Counted from the stretch's first letter, positions 36,784 through 47,084 are shown. The stretch is 64,000 nt of DNA from Sphaerospermopsis sp. SIO1G1 (GCA_010672785.1 JAAHFX010000005.1:221634-285633); one strand, 5' to 3'. Numbers and translations: made by a program. Notes: generated by a model not told the origin, from the sequence alone.

Positions 36784-39700
36784 CTACCTCCAATCTCCCT
36801 GAACAGTAAAAGCACTCCAATAATAAGGTGCAGACCATTGAGTTTTCATCATCTCTAACTGTGCTTGTCGCATTGCTTGAGCAGGTTTCAAACCCTGTTT
36901 TAGCATCTTTTCATAAAATCTGGTCATTAATTCTGAAGTTCCTAAATCATTCACACTCCACAAACTCACCACTACTTGTTTTGCTCCTGCATACATAAAA
37001 CCTCTAGTTAAACCCACTAAACCCTCACCTTTGACTTCTTCTCCAATTCCGGTATCACAAGCACTCAAAACTACTAATTCCGCAGGTAAGTTGAGGTTGA
37101 AAATATCATTCAGTCTTAAAAAACCATCTTGTGATTTTCCATCTTGATTAAATAATGAAAATACTAAACCTGATAATTCTGGATTTTGAGAATTTAGTAA
37201 ACCGTGAGTGGCAAAATGAACTATTTGATAATCTGATAATTGCGGACTGGTGACAATTTCTTTATTTGCTTGAAAATCTAAAGCGTGGAATTTCTGGTTT
37301 CCAGAAACAAGACTGACAATTTTATCTGCTTCTTCACGAGTGTATTTTAAGCGATTTAATTCAGTTCCTACTTGAAATATAGAACGAGTTAGATTTTCAG
37401 AAAGTGTTTGAGTTTGATTAGGTTGAGGAGAAGCAGAAAACCGACTATCATTTTTTTGGAAAACTGGGTCTGCAACAACAGCAATTTTTTTACTAGCTAA
37501 TTTCCGATTGTTAGTTTGCCGACGTAAAATAGAGACTGTAGATGCGGAAGGTAAGGTAATAATTTCGTTTTTGGTTAATAACGGTGTATATGCAGATTTT
37601 GCACCGACAGGTAAAGCAGCAAAGGGAATATATTGTAAAATCCCATCACCAACTATCAATAATCTTTTATTTGCTAATTTGTCAGCTACAGGTTTTAGTA
37701 AAATATCGCTTAATTTTTTTCCTGCTGTTGTATCACCTAAACTGGGAGATTGGAGAAAAGTTTGAAATTGTTTAGCGACGGTTTCTATATCCGCATCTTT
37801 AGGAAGTTCATAACTGCTAATTTCATTTTTTGTGACTGCCCATAAATAACTACGATTTTCACCTAAAGAATATTGTAAAAGTAATGTATTATCATCTAAA
37901 ACTTGTGATTGAATTTGTTTGAGGGTGAGAGGTTGGGGATATTTTAAGTCAGCATAACGGGGACTGGTAGTGCGAATTTTTCGTTCTACTTGTTCCAGTT
38001 GAGTGAGAGTAGAGTCTATTTTTTGGTTAATTTCTTTGAGTTGTTTATTACTATATTGACCATTGAGAAGTTCATACTTACGATGTTCAAAGGCGTTGAG
38101 TTGTTGTTGTAAACTGCGTTCTTGGGTGAGGAGTTGGGAGTCAATACCTGTACGAATATCGGCGTTAGCTTCCGTGAGGAGTTCTAATAAAACACGGGCG
38201 CGGGAACGTTCACTGGCTGCTAATGCTTGAGCATCATATCCTTTTGATGGTTGTTGTTTATGCAGTTCCATCAAGAGGTCAATGTAGAATTTGTAATAAC
38301 TTTGGACAGTGGCAAAATATGAAGCTCGGAGATTTTTAGTAGATATTTTGGTGCGTAGTTCTTCAAAAATTGTGATAGCAGATTCTATTTGAGTTAAGGC
38401 TTCATTTAATTTACCTTGACTGCGTTGTAGGTATGCAAAGTTACTGAGAGTAGTAGCTTCCCCGCCCTTATACCCTACCACCCTATAAAGAGGCAAAGCT
38501 TGGTTGTAGAACTGTAATGCTTTCTGCTTTTCTCCCAGGAAGGAGTAGACTAAGCCAATATTGTTGAGAGTGGTAGCTTCCCCGCTCCTATCCCCCACCG
38601 CCCTTATTAAGGGCAATGCTTGATTATAAAATTGCAATGCTTTCTGCTTTTTTCCCAGGGAGTCGTAGACACTACCAATACCTATGAGAGTGGTAGCTTC
38701 CCCGCCCCTATTCCCCACCACCCAATAAAGGGGCAAAGCTTGGTTGTAGAACTGTAATGCTTTTTGCTTTTCTCCCAGGGAGGAGTAGACAGCACCGATA
38801 TTGTTGAGAGTGTTAGCTTCCCCACCCCTATCCCCCACGTCCCTTATTAGGAGCAAAGCTTGGTTGTAGAACTGTAATGCTTTCTGCTTTTCTCCCAGGG
38901 AGGAGTAGACAGCACCGATATTGTTGAGAGTGTTAGCTTCCCCACCTCTATTCCCCACCGCCCTTCTTAGGGCCAATGCTTGATTATAAAATTGCAATGC
39001 TTTCTGCTTTTCTCCCAGGGAGGAATAGACAACACCAATGTTGTTGAGAGTGGTAGCTTCCCCACCCCTATCCCTTAACGCCCTTCTTAAGGCCAATGCT
39101 TGGTTGTAGAACTGTAATGCTTTCTGCTTTTCTCCCAGGGAGTCGTAGACAGCACCGATATTGTTGAGAGTGTTAGCTTCCCCGCCCCTATTCCCCACTG
39201 CCTTATAAAGAGGCAAAGCTTGGTTATAAAATTGCAATGCTTTCTGCTTTTCTCCCAGGGAGTCGTAGACTAAGCCAATGTTGTTGAGAGTGTTAGCTTC
39301 CCCACCTCTATTCCCTATCGCTCCCTGAAGGGGCAAAGCTTGGTTATAAAACTGTAATGCTTTCTGCTTTTCTCCCAGGGAGGAGTATACACTGCCAATA
39401 TTATTGAGGGTGATAGCTTCCCCCCCTCTATCCCCCACTGCCCTTTTTAGGTGCAAAGCTTGGTTATAAAACTGTAATGCTTTCTGCTTTTCTCCCAGGG
39501 AGTTGTAGATATAACCAATACCAAGAATAGATGTAGCTTGTAAACGTTTTTCTCCTGCTTGCTGATAGAGTTTCGCTGCTTCTTGAAATTTAGGAATTGC
39601 CTGTTTAAATGACTCCGCTGTTCTTTGTCTAAATAATTTTCTTGCTTCTGCAAAGGCTTTATCAGCCGCTTTTTTTATATCTGTTGTTTGTGTTTGTTGG

Positions 39701-39825
39701 GCTATGGTTTTGGTGTTTGTGGATGTGGCAGTTACAGGTTCACAGAGAAATAAAATACTGATAATTCCTGGAAGGGAGATGAATTTTAGTAATATCAATA
39801 ATGTTGTTTTATATCTTTTTGTCAT
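36784..39825 (-). CDS. TPR-repeat CHAT-domain caspase-like protease
   Basis: Protein of 1013 residues from ATG 39825; the frame extends to 39897. An N-terminal hydrophobic segment ending LCEPVTA suggests export. After a helical linker come about ten TPR units of 40 residues (core GEKQKALQFYNQAL, LNNIG.VYSSL). A coiled-coil stretch lies near 570-640, then a CHAT domain with HFATHGLLN (His about 874) and VVLSACDTGIGEE (Cys about 923), the caspase-like dyad. CHAT proteases paired with repeats act as peptidases in signalling or defence; TPR-CHAT proteins are abundant in cyanobacteria, and most are unstudied. The partner or substrate is unknown. Confidence 0.88.
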   Translation of the reverse strand: MTKRYKTTLLILLKFISLPGIISILFLCEPVTATSTNTKTIAQQTQTTDIKKAADKAFAEARKLFRQRTAESFKQAIPKFQEAAKLYQQAGEKRLQATSILGIGYIYNSLGEKQKALQFYNQALHLKRAVGDRGGEAITLNNIGSVYSSLGEKQKALQFYNQALPLQGAIGNRGGEANTLNNIGLVYDSLGEKQKALQFYNQALPLYKAVGNRGGEANTLNNIGAVYDSLGEKQKALQFYNQALALRRALRDRGGEATTLNNIGVVYSSLGEKQKALQFYNQALALRRAVGNRGGEANTLNNIGAVYSSLGEKQKALQFYNQALLLIRDVGDRGGEANTLNNIGAVYSSLGEKQKALQFYNQALPLYWVVGNRGGEATTLIGIGSVYDSLGKKQKALQFYNQALPLIRAVGDRSGEATTLNNIGLVYSFLGEKQKALQFYNQALPLYRVVGYKGGEATTLSNFAYLQRSQGKLNEALTQIESAITIFEELRTKISTKNLRASYFATVQSYYKFYIDLLMELHKQQPSKGYDAQALAASERSRARVLLELLTEANADIRTGIDSQLLTQERSLQQQLNAFEHRKYELLNGQYSNKQLKEINQKIDSTLTQLEQVERKIRTTSPRYADLKYPQPLTLKQIQSQVLDDNTLLLQYSLGENRSYLWAVTKNEISSYELPKDADIETVAKQFQTFLQSPSLGDTTAGKKLSDILLKPVADKLANKRLLIVGDGILQYIPFAALPVGAKSAYTPLLTKNEIITLPSASTVSILRRQTNNRKLASKKIAVVADPVFQKNDSRFSASPQPNQTQTLSENLTRSIFQVGTELNRLKYTREEADKIVSLVSGNQKFHALDFQANKEIVTSPQLSDYQIVHFATHGLLNSQNPELSGLVFSLFNQDGKSQDGFLRLNDIFNLNLPAELVVLSACDTGIGEEVKGEGLVGLTRGFMYAGAKQVVVSLWSVNDLGTSELMTRFYEKMLKQGLKPAQAMRQAQLEMMKTQWSAPYYWSAFTVQGDWR
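38395..39540 (-). repeat. 120-bp tandem repeats coding TPR units
   Basis: Nine complete 120-base units, in exact register from about 38455 to 39535, with very high DNA similarity between units (a GCTTTCTGCTTTTCTCCCAG block recurs in nearly every one). The register and similarity indicate recent expansion or gene conversion within the TPR region. Confidence 0.92.
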
Positions 39826-39880
39826 AACTACACCTATAATCAGTAATATGTGCATGAATATAAACGATGTTATGAAAAAT

Positions 39881-39942
39881 ATCCTCGACTTCTTCACAGA
39901 ATTTATCTTTCTTAACTCTAATTAAAAATAGAAGTCGGGGAT
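39881..39942. repeat. Repeat F hairpin (copy 2)
   Basis: ATCCTCGACTTCTTCAC at the left and AGAAGTCGGGGAT at the right form an imperfect stem just after the stop of the downstream-oriented Uma2 gene and just before the CHAT gene. It may be a transcript-end or processing structure. Confidence 0.6.
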
Positions 39943-39948
39943 TTAATT

Positions 39949-40716
39949 CTATTCCACTTCTGGTTCAACACCCAAAGCACGTAATTGAGCAATCAACCGT
40001 TCATTTTTCTGCTTTTCTTGTTCAGCTTTTAACCTTTCCTGTTCTGCTCTTTCATCACTATGTAATAATAAATTACCATCTAAATCCCACCAACGTAACC
40101 AAGGTAATTCCATATTTTGATATTCTCCTTGCCAAATTCCTAACTCAACTCCCAAAGATGTAATTGGATAATGTCCGCGCTCATTTGCTGATAATAAATG
40201 ATATTTTCCTTCTATTAAGTGATAAACTTCTACACTGGCTTTACTCACTTCATAAATTCCATAAAAAGCGGGTTTGATTACTTGTTCATAAATCCAAAAT
40301 TTACCCTGCCAAGGAGTTTTATCTCTCTCCTCAGTTCCATCTCCAGAGACAAATTCTAACACAATTAATGGGGATATATATTCTTGCCACAGGACATAAG
40401 AACGGCGAATTTTATTATTTAATAATGGGGGAACATTAGGAACATAAAACCAATCTGGTGCTTCTGCACCTCGTTGTGGAGGTTCGGTAATACGCCAATA
40501 AATACCACAATCTTGACCAATGGCATATTGTCCATCGGGATGATGTTTTTTAAAGATTGGTGTAATGGAATTTGTAAGTAGAATGCTTTGGGGATGTTCC
40601 TGGAAGTTTTGACCTCCGGTACGCTTCGCTAACACAAATGTACCGTCCGACTCTGGAAGTTGAGTATGGTCTGGAAGTGTTGTTTCTGTTGTAGGAATAT
40701 TATTAGTAAAAATCAT
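39949..40716 (-). CDS. Uma2 family endonuclease (1)
   Basis: PD-(D/E)XK-fold protein of 255 residues. Visible core elements are PDWFYVPNV, then SPLIVLEFVSGDGTEERDK (acidic residue of the active centre) and YEQVIKPAFYGIYEVSKAS. The C terminus is a charged coiled coil (about 215-250: SDERAEQERLKAEQEKQKNE). The Uma2 family is strongly expanded in cyanobacteria, with unknown role and activity mostly unproved. It lies between the CHAT gene and a second Uma2 gene on the same strand. Confidence 0.85.
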   Translation of the reverse strand: MIFTNNIPTTETTLPDHTQLPESDGTFVLAKRTGGQNFQEHPQSILLTNSITPIFKKHHPDGQYAIGQDCGIYWRITEPPQRGAEAPDWFYVPNVPPLLNNKIRRSYVLWQEYISPLIVLEFVSGDGTEERDKTPWQGKFWIYEQVIKPAFYGIYEVSKASVEVYHLIEGKYHLLSANERGHYPITSLGVELGIWQGEYQNMELPWLRWWDLDGNLLLHSDERAEQERLKAEQEKQKNERLIAQLRALGVEPEVE

Positions 40717-40955
40717 ATATCCTCCTAATAGATGAGGTTTATTTTAGTTTAGCATAAAAAAGATCACCGACTTCTTAACAATATTTATCTTTCTTAATCA
40801 TTTTTAAATATAAATAAAATTCAAAATATTATTTTCCTATTTCTACTCAGATTGAACAGTAAAAACAACCCAAAAATTAAAAAATTTCCCCCTTCTGACC
40901 ATTTAATTAATAATTTCATATCCCCGATTTCTCAAAGAAGTCAGGGATTTTATTT

Positions 40956-41630
40956 TTAAAGTGTATTGATATCAATTCCTTTGGCTTGCAATTTTGCTAA
41001 TAAGTCTTGATAATTTTGACGTTCTTGTTCTGCTCTCTCATATTCCTGCTCTGCTCGTTGATTTAATTCCAAAGATGTAAGAAACTTCCTCCCGTCAGGA
41101 TAATAAATTTCTAAGTTATCTGACGTTAATTCAAAACGTATTTCTAAACGGGGACTTACCCAATTATTGATTTCTTCAATTTCTTCTAACCATTCATCTT
41201 CAAGAATAAATCCTGTTAACTCGATTTTTTCTGGATTATAAACATAGTATTCTTCTACTCCATAACGTTGATAAAAAAGGAGTTTTTTGGCCATTTCTTG
41301 AGTACGATTTCCAGGAGATTGAATTTCAAATACTACCTGGGGAGCAATATTATTTTCTTCCCATTGTTTATAAGAACCACGTCTACCTTTTGGTCTACCG
41401 AAAATCACCATTACATCAGGTGCTTGACGGGTTTTTACACTTCCCTCGACAGGATACCAAAGTAAATCACCTGCTATGAATACAGCAGTTTCTGAAGCAA
41501 ATAATATTTCTAAATTTTCTTTAATTTTAACTATCCATTCATAATGTTCTGTATTTTCTGCCATTGGGTTTCCATCACTATCGGGGTAGATAATTTCTGG
41601 TTTTATTTCTGGTGTTAGTTGTTGTACCAT
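40956..41630 (-). CDS. Uma2 family endonuclease (2)
   Basis: Protein of 224 residues with core APDVMVIFG (written here QAPDVMVIFGRPKGRRG), QVVFEIQSPGNRTQEMAKKL with the catalytic E-x-Q/K position occupied by Gln, and YYVYNPEKIELTGF. The ending is a charged coiled coil (RAEQEYERAEQERQNYQD). It is only distantly similar to the adjacent Uma2 protein, so recent tandem duplication is unlikely. ATG at 41630. Confidence 0.87.
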   Translation of the reverse strand: MVQQLTPEIKPEIIYPDSDGNPMAENTEHYEWIVKIKENLEILFASETAVFIAGDLLWYPVEGSVKTRQAPDVMVIFGRPKGRRGSYKQWEENNIAPQVVFEIQSPGNRTQEMAKKLLFYQRYGVEEYYVYNPEKIELTGFILEDEWLEEIEEINNWVSPRLEIRFELTSDNLEIYYPDGRKFLTSLELNQRAEQEYERAEQERQNYQDLLAKLQAKGIDINTL

Positions 41631-42167
41631 ATTTACATTTTCAATTGTTGAGAGTGGTACTTAATCAAGCTATTTGTTATTATACAGCATTTCCCAAGCT
41701 AGCGAGGTACAGAGTTTTTTATTATTAGGAAATAGAGAAGAGGGAACAGTAAATAAATTAGGGTTTGCTGTCAGCGTAGTGTGTGGTCATGTATACAGCA
41801 GATTTCGTTGCTATGAGGTACAAATCATAATCATGAAACTCTTGTGGGGTGGGCATCTTGCCCGCCAATAACGTACCTCATGACACCGGAAAGTGCTGTA
41901 TCAATGTAAAATCCAAATGAATAAGAATTTTTAGGCACAGAAAAGAGGAAAAAAGTATCATATTTTGCAGGAATATTACACCTTAAAAGCTGTAGATTTT
42001 GGGTCTTATAAATTAAAAAATCCGACGATAACAGATAACTAAAACTGTTAAAATTTACCTGTTATCTATTCCTTCTTACTCAATGAGTAATTGAGTATAA
42101 CAAGTACCAAAAAACTAAAAAAATATGAAAAAATAACTAAGTCGGGGAACTGCTTGATAAATCTAAA
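41631..42167. other. Intergenic region with nested MITEs
   Basis: 537 bases without a gene. A family A left end (AGGGTTTGCTG at 41761) is interrupted by the family B element at 41795-41900. The remainder is AT-rich. Confidence 0.6.
41795..41900. mobile_element. MITE-like repeat, family B (copy 3)
   Basis: Bounded by TACAGCAGATTTCG and CCGGAAAGTGCTGTA, with inner ATGAGGTAC/GTACCTCAT arms and core GTGGGCATCTTGCCCGCCAA. It is inverted relative to copy 1 and almost the same length. Confidence 0.8.
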
Positions 42168-43373
42168 CTAAATTTGACTTAATATCATTCCAGTTTCCAC
42201 ATTTCCCTCAGCAGTTGCTTCTCCTACTAAGCCAATTCTATCTACTATTTTCACTTTACCATTACCACCCACAACATTAAATATTGTCCCTACATCAATT
42301 GTGCCTAAGTCCTCTACACCACCCAACCACAATTTCACTTTATTTCCCTTTACTTCTGTAATTACTGCATTCCCAATTGGAGCAGGGTTTTTAATAAAAA
42401 ATAGTTTTTGATTTTGATAATTACTGTCAGGTTTAACTTCATAGGTAGGTATTTGCTTAAATGTGCGGGGAATTTGTGGACGAATAGCAGCTATAATTTC
42501 ATCTACTGTCTTATCTTCTTGCCATAAATAATTTGTTAATAAATAAGTAAATACTCCTGCATGAAAACCATTAATATTAACTTCTCGTGCTAATTGCTGG
42601 TGTTGGGTTGCTGCTAATACTACTCCTTTTGCTACTCCTTTTCGATAACCTTTGACAAATTCTTCTGGTGACATTTTTAATCTTTTTAACCATTGTTGTT
42701 GATAGGCTTTTTCTAGAGGAGAAACGAGAATATTTTTACCCCCTGGACGGGTTCTAACTACTGCATCTCTTGTTGCACCACCCGCAAAACAACTATCTAA
42801 AGTTACGGTGACATTTTCTGTTTTTAATGCTGACATTAATAAAAATAAGGTATGTCCCATAATATCTATAACTGATCCTCCTGCTTCGGGATATCCTGGA
42901 GGTAATTCAGCATCTATAGGAACAAAAGTACCGTTTAATTCTTTGGGGTGTCTGGGGTGTTGATTTGTTCTCATAATTGGTTGAGGATCAAAGATTCTTG
43001 AACCGTGTCCTGAGTAATGATAAGCTACTACATCTCCGGGTTGAGCTTGTTTAATTAAGTGTTCTTCAAATGCTTCTAAAATTCCTTGGCGTGTGGCTTG
43101 TTTATCAGTCAGAATATAAATATCTTTGGGGTTAAATCCAAAGCGGTGAATTAATAAGTGTCTTTGTAATTCGATATCATTTAAACAACCAGCTAAGGGT
43201 TCATGTAAATATTGATTAATTCCTATCAATAATGCCAATTTACGAGATGTACTTTTGGCTAGCACTTGACCATAATTTTGTGCTTGTTGTAAAAATGTGA
43301 GTTGGTTAATTCCTAATGTTGCTAAAGTTGAACTGGCAAAATATAGGAAGTGACGACGATTAAAATTAGACAT
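42168..43373 (-). CDS. Caspase-family (metacaspase-like) protease
   Basis: Peptidase C14-type protein of 401 residues from ATG 43373. The N terminus MSNFNRRHFLYFASSTLATL looks like a Tat-type or ordinary signal/anchor. The p20-like domain contains LALLIGINQYLHEPLAGCLN, YHYSGHGSR (catalytic His about 123) and TVTLDSCFAGG (catalytic Cys about 195). The C-terminal part (GNAVITEVKGNKVKLWLGGV) is a beta-rich domain. Metacaspase-like proteases cleave after Arg/Lys and are linked to stress and cell death in filamentous cyanobacteria; this one is untested. A CHAT protease gene lies 2.3 kb downstream. Confidence 0.88.
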   Translation of the reverse strand: MSNFNRRHFLYFASSTLATLGINQLTFLQQAQNYGQVLAKSTSRKLALLIGINQYLHEPLAGCLNDIELQRHLLIHRFGFNPKDIYILTDKQATRQGILEAFEEHLIKQAQPGDVVAYHYSGHGSRIFDPQPIMRTNQHPRHPKELNGTFVPIDAELPPGYPEAGGSVIDIMGHTLFLLMSALKTENVTVTLDSCFAGGATRDAVVRTRPGGKNILVSPLEKAYQQQWLKRLKMSPEEFVKGYRKGVAKGVVLAATQHQQLAREVNINGFHAGVFTYLLTNYLWQEDKTVDEIIAAIRPQIPRTFKQIPTYEVKPDSNYQNQKLFFIKNPAPIGNAVITEVKGNKVKLWLGGVEDLGTIDVGTIFNVVGGNGKVKIVDRIGLVGEATAEGNVETGMILSQI

Positions 43374-43429
43374 AAGTAAATATTTTTTAGTCATGAGTAA
43401 TTGGTGATTAATTGATATTTATAAAATAC

Positions 43430-43520
43430 AGGACTTATGCAAAATCTACTTCAAATAGTATCATTGCGACGACAGGAAGCAATCTAAAACCCCGGTTTTT
43501 AATTAAAATGCGTAAGTCCT
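43430..43520. repeat. Palindrome-bounded repeat, family C (copy 4)
   Basis: AGGACTTATGCAAAA at the left, AATGCGTAAGTCCT at the right, interior TCATTGCGACGACAGGAAGC. It lies between the metacaspase gene and the unknown gene upstream. Confidence 0.75.
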
Positions 43521-43554
43521 AAAATAAATACAGTTTTGCCAACCTAAAAAAATT

Positions 43555-44700
43555 TTACCGCAAGGATCTAAATATCACTCTACCGGGATTTTCTTCTTGG
43601 TTAATTTTCACATACAATCTTAAACAAGCTAACACTTCTCCTGGTGTTCCACCGTAATCTAATTGTAAATCATCTTTGGTATAAGCACAGATATCCGCAT
43701 AGAGTCCAGATAATTGTTTAATTTTGATATCGTATCCCGCTTTTCTAGCTTGATCAGCCAATTTTTTTAATACTTTTCGTGATTCCTGTTGTAATTTTCC
43801 CCACCAAGAATAACGATCTGCGGGGGGAAGAAATACCAAGGAATGGATGGCTTCGTCTATATCAATCCAAGCAGATAAAATTAAAATTGGGTCAGTATTT
43901 TCTTCATATTTTTGAGTGCGTTGGAGGCGATCGCTTAATGTTTGTAAAAACAATTGATGTTGTTCGGGTTGAGATTTTAAGGAAACAATATCAAAGCCAA
44001 ATACACTTTTTAAAGCATGATTTAATTCAGGATCTATATCAATAAATTTTTCATATAAAAGTAAAAAACCTGCCAATAGTTGCAATTCTTCAGATTGATA
44101 ATTTTCAGAAATTTCTGATTTTAGTAATAATTTTTTAGATAAACATAACCCCCTAGCTTCTACAGTTCCACTTAAACCAGGATAGAGAATTTCATCTCTA
44201 GCAAAAGGCAAATGTTCCATATTGACATAATCTCGAGTCGCACCAACTTTTTGGGCAATTTCTAAAGCCCGGTTGCGCCAAATTGTCGCTACATCTTCAG
44301 GTACTCTCAATAATTTACGGTGAATTTCTGACCATAATTCATTATCACTTTGACTTTCTAAAGGTGCATATCCTAAATAAATTTTGAGTTCTAAATCATT
44401 TTCAAATCTTGTTCGTAATTCATCTAATAAGTTACTAGATTGAGATTCAATCAATGCCAGATTTTCTGTATGTTCTGTTAATTTTTGATTGTCTAGAATT
44501 TCTATGTTTTCTGTAATCGTTGGAGATGTTAAAATTTCCTTAATTTCTGATATTAATTGTTCACATAATTCACTTCCTGGATCATCAGGATATTCTAGTT
44601 TAGCTTGGTTTAAAGTTGCTTCTAGTCCGTATAAACTCAATTTAAGAGCTTGAGATATACGAGAATTTTGCATAGCTAATAATTCTTTTAAATACTGCAT
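43555..44700 (-). CDS. Hypothetical protein, 381 residues
   Basis: I do not recognise this protein. From ATG 44700 it begins MQYLKELLAMQNSRISQALK, predicted mostly helical and acidic, with no signal peptide or membrane segment. Distinctive stretches are LGYAPLESQSDNELWSEIHR near 108, RAEIAQKVGATRDYVNMEHL-like residues near 150, and ADRYSWWGKLQQESRKVLKK near 295. It has no cysteine-rich or nucleotide-binding motif. It lies 180 bases upstream of the metacaspase gene on the same strand, so a shared transcript is possible. Confidence 0.65.
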   Translation of the reverse strand: MQYLKELLAMQNSRISQALKLSLYGLEATLNQAKLEYPDDPGSELCEQLISEIKEILTSPTITENIEILDNQKLTEHTENLALIESQSSNLLDELRTRFENDLELKIYLGYAPLESQSDNELWSEIHRKLLRVPEDVATIWRNRALEIAQKVGATRDYVNMEHLPFARDEILYPGLSGTVEARGLCLSKKLLLKSEISENYQSEELQLLAGFLLLYEKFIDIDPELNHALKSVFGFDIVSLKSQPEQHQLFLQTLSDRLQRTQKYEENTDPILILSAWIDIDEAIHSLVFLPPADRYSWWGKLQQESRKVLKKLADQARKAGYDIKIKQLSGLYADICAYTKDDLQLDYGGTPGEVLACLRLYVKINQEENPGRVIFRSLR

Positions 44701-45077
44701 TTTCAAATAAGTAGGGTTTGCAAAATAAATTTGGTGTAACCATATCTGTGCTGGGTAGCATCAAATTTCGGCGTTACTGATTAAAGGTATGATTTTTTTT
44801 CACGCAGAGGCGCAGAGGCGCAGAGAGTGGAAGTTTTATTTTTGTAAGTTTTCAATTTCATAAGCTGTTATGCATCTAAATTAGATAGTTCTAAAATAGT
44901 TAAGTCTTGTGGGGTGGGCATCTTGCCCGCTAGACTTATATAAATTAAATACACAACAGCTTACCCTAATTCAGTAATGTCCAAATTTCATTTTCCAAAA
45001 GTGGAGGCAGTTTTTAATTCTCCCCCTGCACCCTGCACTCTAACTTTTAGCCACTATATCAAGGCGAAAAAATGCTC

Positions 45078-47084
45078 TTATCCTGCCAAGGTATTCTCTT
45101 GAGAATTTTCTACAATTGAGGATATTTCATGATCAAAAACCACCAGATCAAACCAAAAGGTAGTTCCCACTCCTACTTCACTTATTAAGTGAATTTGACT
45201 GTGGTGTCTTTCCATGATGTTTCTGACAATTGATAAACCTAAACCTGTACCTTCAAGGGTGTGAACTCTGTTTTCTACACGGAAAAAACGGTCAAATATT
45301 GCTTGTTGATCTTCTGGTGCAATACCTATTCCAGTATCACTAATTTCAATTCTGACTTGACTTTGATGGTTGTTTTCACAGGAGGTATGACTGACATAAT
45401 TTTCTAACTGTGTGGAATTATGATGTGTGTCAGCAACCACTATGATGGGTTGGATCTCTAACTGGTAGGCTCGAATAGCTACTTTACCTCCTGCGGAAGT
45501 AAATTTGAGAGCATTACCAATTAAGTTACCAAATACTTGTAGCAGCAAATCATAGTTACCCATGACTAAGGGTAAATTAGGAGCTACTTCTTGAACTAGT
45601 TCAATACCTTTATCTTTGGCATTGAGTTGATACGTTCTTAAGGTTTGTTCTAAGGCTTGTGCTAAGTCAACACCGTTAAAACTGTAGGTACGACCTGATT
45701 CTAGTTTAGATAAGTCTAAAACATCGTTGACTAAACGTGTCAATCTATCTGTTTCATTGTTAACAGTGGCTAAAAATTCCTGACGCTCTTTTATTTCTAA
45801 ATCTTCACCATAGTCATGTAGGGTTTCAATATAAGTTTTGATATTAAATAACGGTGTGCGTAGCTCATGAGAGATGTTACTGATAAATTGGCTTTTAGCT
45901 TCATTGAGTTCTACTTCACGGGTGATATCTTGAACTGTAATCGCAATACCTTTGATACTTTCCCGTTGCAGATTTAAAACAGTGGTGAGCAGAATGCGGA
46001 TGGTTCGTTTTGTTGGTTGACTCAAGGGAATACGGAATTCTGCACTTTCACACTCACCAGATGCCATTTCATATAAGGTGCGAGTCACTTCCATTTGTAT
46101 ACTGTGGGGAAGGTAATGCAATAAATTTTTCCCTACGACATCAACTCCTTCCCAAGTGAATATCCGCCTAGCAGTAGGATTAACTAATATGACTTGCATA
46201 TTGTTATCAATTAATACTGCACCATCGGCAATAGTAGACACCAATGTTTCTAATTTGGCTTTTTCGGCTGTAAGTTCTTCAATATTTTGTTCTGCGTAGC
46301 GTTCTAAGCGCTCTGCCATTTCGTTAAAGCTAAAAATAAGTTCTCCTAATTCTCCTCCCAGTGGCAAGTTGATTCGCTGTTTGAAGTTGCCCGCAGCAAT
46401 TTGTTTAACACCTACTAATAACTCTTTAATTGGCTTTGTTATTGTTAAGGCATTAATCACCCCTGCTAATATCACCATTACCCAAATGGTAATAAAAACC
46501 GCAATGGTGACATCACGGGTAAAGTTAGTTGATATGACTGCTGTTTGGTTGGGGTTAATGCCAATTGCTAAAACACCTAGATGTTTATTATTTGCTACCA
46601 AAGGAATGAAAACATCTGTCACCACACCATCGGGGGTGCTATGTTGGCGTACCATTGGTTGCTCATTATAGCTAGAATAGTCCTCTGGTAACTGGATTTT
46701 GCGTTCAATGGTGAGAGAATTTCCTACTTCTGGTTCCCAGAAAGGAATACCAAAAAATATATTCCCTGTTTCATCAGCGTATAACATATACCTCACGCTG
46801 GATGTGCTGCTGTAGAAACGTTGGGAAAATTGGGCAACTTCTGTGAGGTTATCTTCAGCAACTAAAGGTGCTACGTTGGCAGCTAGTAGTAATCCTAAAT
46901 CACGACCAAAACGAGTATCGTTGAGACTGGCATCTTTTTGAATGGTATTGATTGCCCAAAAAGTTAGTCCACTCATGATTAAGGAAACTACCAAAGTGGC
47001 AACTGCTAGGAGTTTAGTTTGCAGGGTAAATTCATACCACCAGTGGGAGATGACATTACGGATTGTTGTGAAAAAAGCCAGCAT
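45078..47084 (-). CDS. nblS: Sensor histidine kinase NblS (Hik33/DspA type)
   Basis: Membrane-bound two-component kinase of 668 residues that controls high-light and nutrient-stress responses in cyanobacteria, including phycobilisome degradation. The order is a first membrane helix (about 25-46), an extracytoplasmic sensor region with RFGRDLGLLLAANVAPLVAE, and a second helix (about 190-214). A HAMP domain (215-265) and PAS domain (about 275-390) follow. The HisKA box is NISHELRTPLFN with His406. The ATPase domain has N-box NLIGNALKFT, DTGIGIAPED (583-592) and GTGLGLSIV. All catalytic motifs are intact. Its position next to purD is shared with other cyanobacteria. Confidence 0.93.
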   Translation of the reverse strand: MLAFFTTIRNVISHWWYEFTLQTKLLAVATLVVSLIMSGLTFWAINTIQKDASLNDTRFGRDLGLLLAANVAPLVAEDNLTEVAQFSQRFYSSTSSVRYMLYADETGNIFFGIPFWEPEVGNSLTIERKIQLPEDYSSYNEQPMVRQHSTPDGVVTDVFIPLVANNKHLGVLAIGINPNQTAVISTNFTRDVTIAVFITIWVMVILAGVINALTITKPIKELLVGVKQIAAGNFKQRINLPLGGELGELIFSFNEMAERLERYAEQNIEELTAEKAKLETLVSTIADGAVLIDNNMQVILVNPTARRIFTWEGVDVVGKNLLHYLPHSIQMEVTRTLYEMASGECESAEFRIPLSQPTKRTIRILLTTVLNLQRESIKGIAITVQDITREVELNEAKSQFISNISHELRTPLFNIKTYIETLHDYGEDLEIKERQEFLATVNNETDRLTRLVNDVLDLSKLESGRTYSFNGVDLAQALEQTLRTYQLNAKDKGIELVQEVAPNLPLVMGNYDLLLQVFGNLIGNALKFTSAGGKVAIRAYQLEIQPIIVVADTHHNSTQLENYVSHTSCENNHQSQVRIEISDTGIGIAPEDQQAIFDRFFRVENRVHTLEGTGLGLSIVRNIMERHHSQIHLISEVGVGTTFWFDLVVFDHEISSIVENSQENTLAG

